The notes below the pieces were generated by a model that was not told the DNA's origin, searched no databases, and was given only the letters and a program-made list of their open reading frames with translations. Made by a program: the position numbers and the translations under genes. 5,748 bases of DNA from Bifidobacterium breve. Lineage in GTDB: Bacteria; Actinomycetota; Actinomycetes; UBA12327. Below are positions 5,571 to 5,748 of the stretch, one piece after another (position 1 is the stretch's first letter; every line of letters begins with the position of its first letter). The stretch spans positions 1 to 5,748 of the forward strand of contig CALQPL010000083.1 of assembly GCA_943332445.1 (NCBI GenBank), read 5' to 3'.

Positions 5571-5748
5571 CCACACCCGGTGAACTTGTTTTCGTCGCAC
5601 CCAAGGCCAAGCGCCCGCCACAGCATCTGGCAGACCTTGATCCATCGGAGCGCGCCAACCTTGCTCGTGAACTCAATGTTCCAGCATTCCGTATTGAGCA
5701 AATTGCGCATCACTACTTTGAACGTTTTGAGATTGACCCCGACGTGAT
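5567..5748 (+). CDS. rlmN: 23S rRNA (adenine2503-C2)-methyltransferase RlmN, N-terminal part (3' partial)
   Basis: Radical SAM enzyme that methylates C2 of A2503 in 23S rRNA and, in E. coli, A37 of some tRNAs. Only 60 codons plus two bases are inside the window. The N-terminus MTTPGELVFVAPKAKRPPQH, then LADLDPSERANLARELNVPA and FRIEQIAHHYFERF, matches the actinobacterial RlmN N-terminal domain (PGEL-FVAP, PP-HLADL, FR--Q---HYF). The catalytic CxxxCxxC cluster motif and the methyl-carrier cysteines would lie beyond the edge, so activity cannot be judged here. The ATG overlaps the cdsA stop by 4 bases and has no good Shine-Dalgarno (upstream is GCTGACGACGTC), so translation probably depends on coupling to cdsA. 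The assignment rests on N-terminal similarity and the usual gene order. Confidence 0.88.
   Translation, partial: MTTPGELVFVAPKAKRPPQHLADLDPSERANLARELNVPAFRIEQIAHHYFERFEIDPDV

Overview
This window reads as a chromosomal segment of an actinobacterium of moderate to fairly high GC (judged by eye, not computed). The proteins resemble Streptomyces and mycobacterial homologues as I remember them. The layout, a WhiG-type sigma factor, an M23-like secreted protein on the opposite strand, then rpsB-tsf-pyrH-frr-cdsA-rlmN, is the classical actinobacterial order. I cannot name a genus. A free-living, possibly motile or developmentally complex lineage is an inference from the WhiG/FliA-family sigma factor.

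Region by region. 1-797: 3' part of a whiG-like sigma factor gene, open at the left edge. 794-1321 (minus strand): a small secreted LytM/M23-fold protein that converges on whiG with overlapping stop codons. It keeps the predicted zinc ligands but appears to lack both catalytic histidines. 1322-1625: a 304-base divergent intergenic region with several potential RNA hairpins, a weak promoter candidate and a 12-bp perfect palindrome; it most likely holds the promoter and 5' leader of the rpsB operon. 1626-5748: a tightly packed plus-strand gene run. It comprises rpsB (ribosomal protein S2), tsf (EF-Ts), pyrH (UMP kinase), frr (ribosome recycling factor), cdsA (CDP-diacylglycerol synthase) and the first 60 codons of rlmN (23S rRNA A2503 methyltransferase, cut by the right edge). 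Stop/start overlaps link pyrH-frr and cdsA-rlmN.

Together the plus-strand run couples translation (S2, EF-Ts, RRF, rRNA methylation) to nucleotide supply (UMP to UDP) and phospholipid precursor synthesis (CDP-diacylglycerol). All seven genes are recognisable and ordinary. I see no mobile element, CRISPR array, tRNA, rRNA or clear defence system. The points most worth a second look are the hairpin-rich region upstream of rpsB and the probable pseudo-peptidase beside it; neither amounts to a demonstrated new system.
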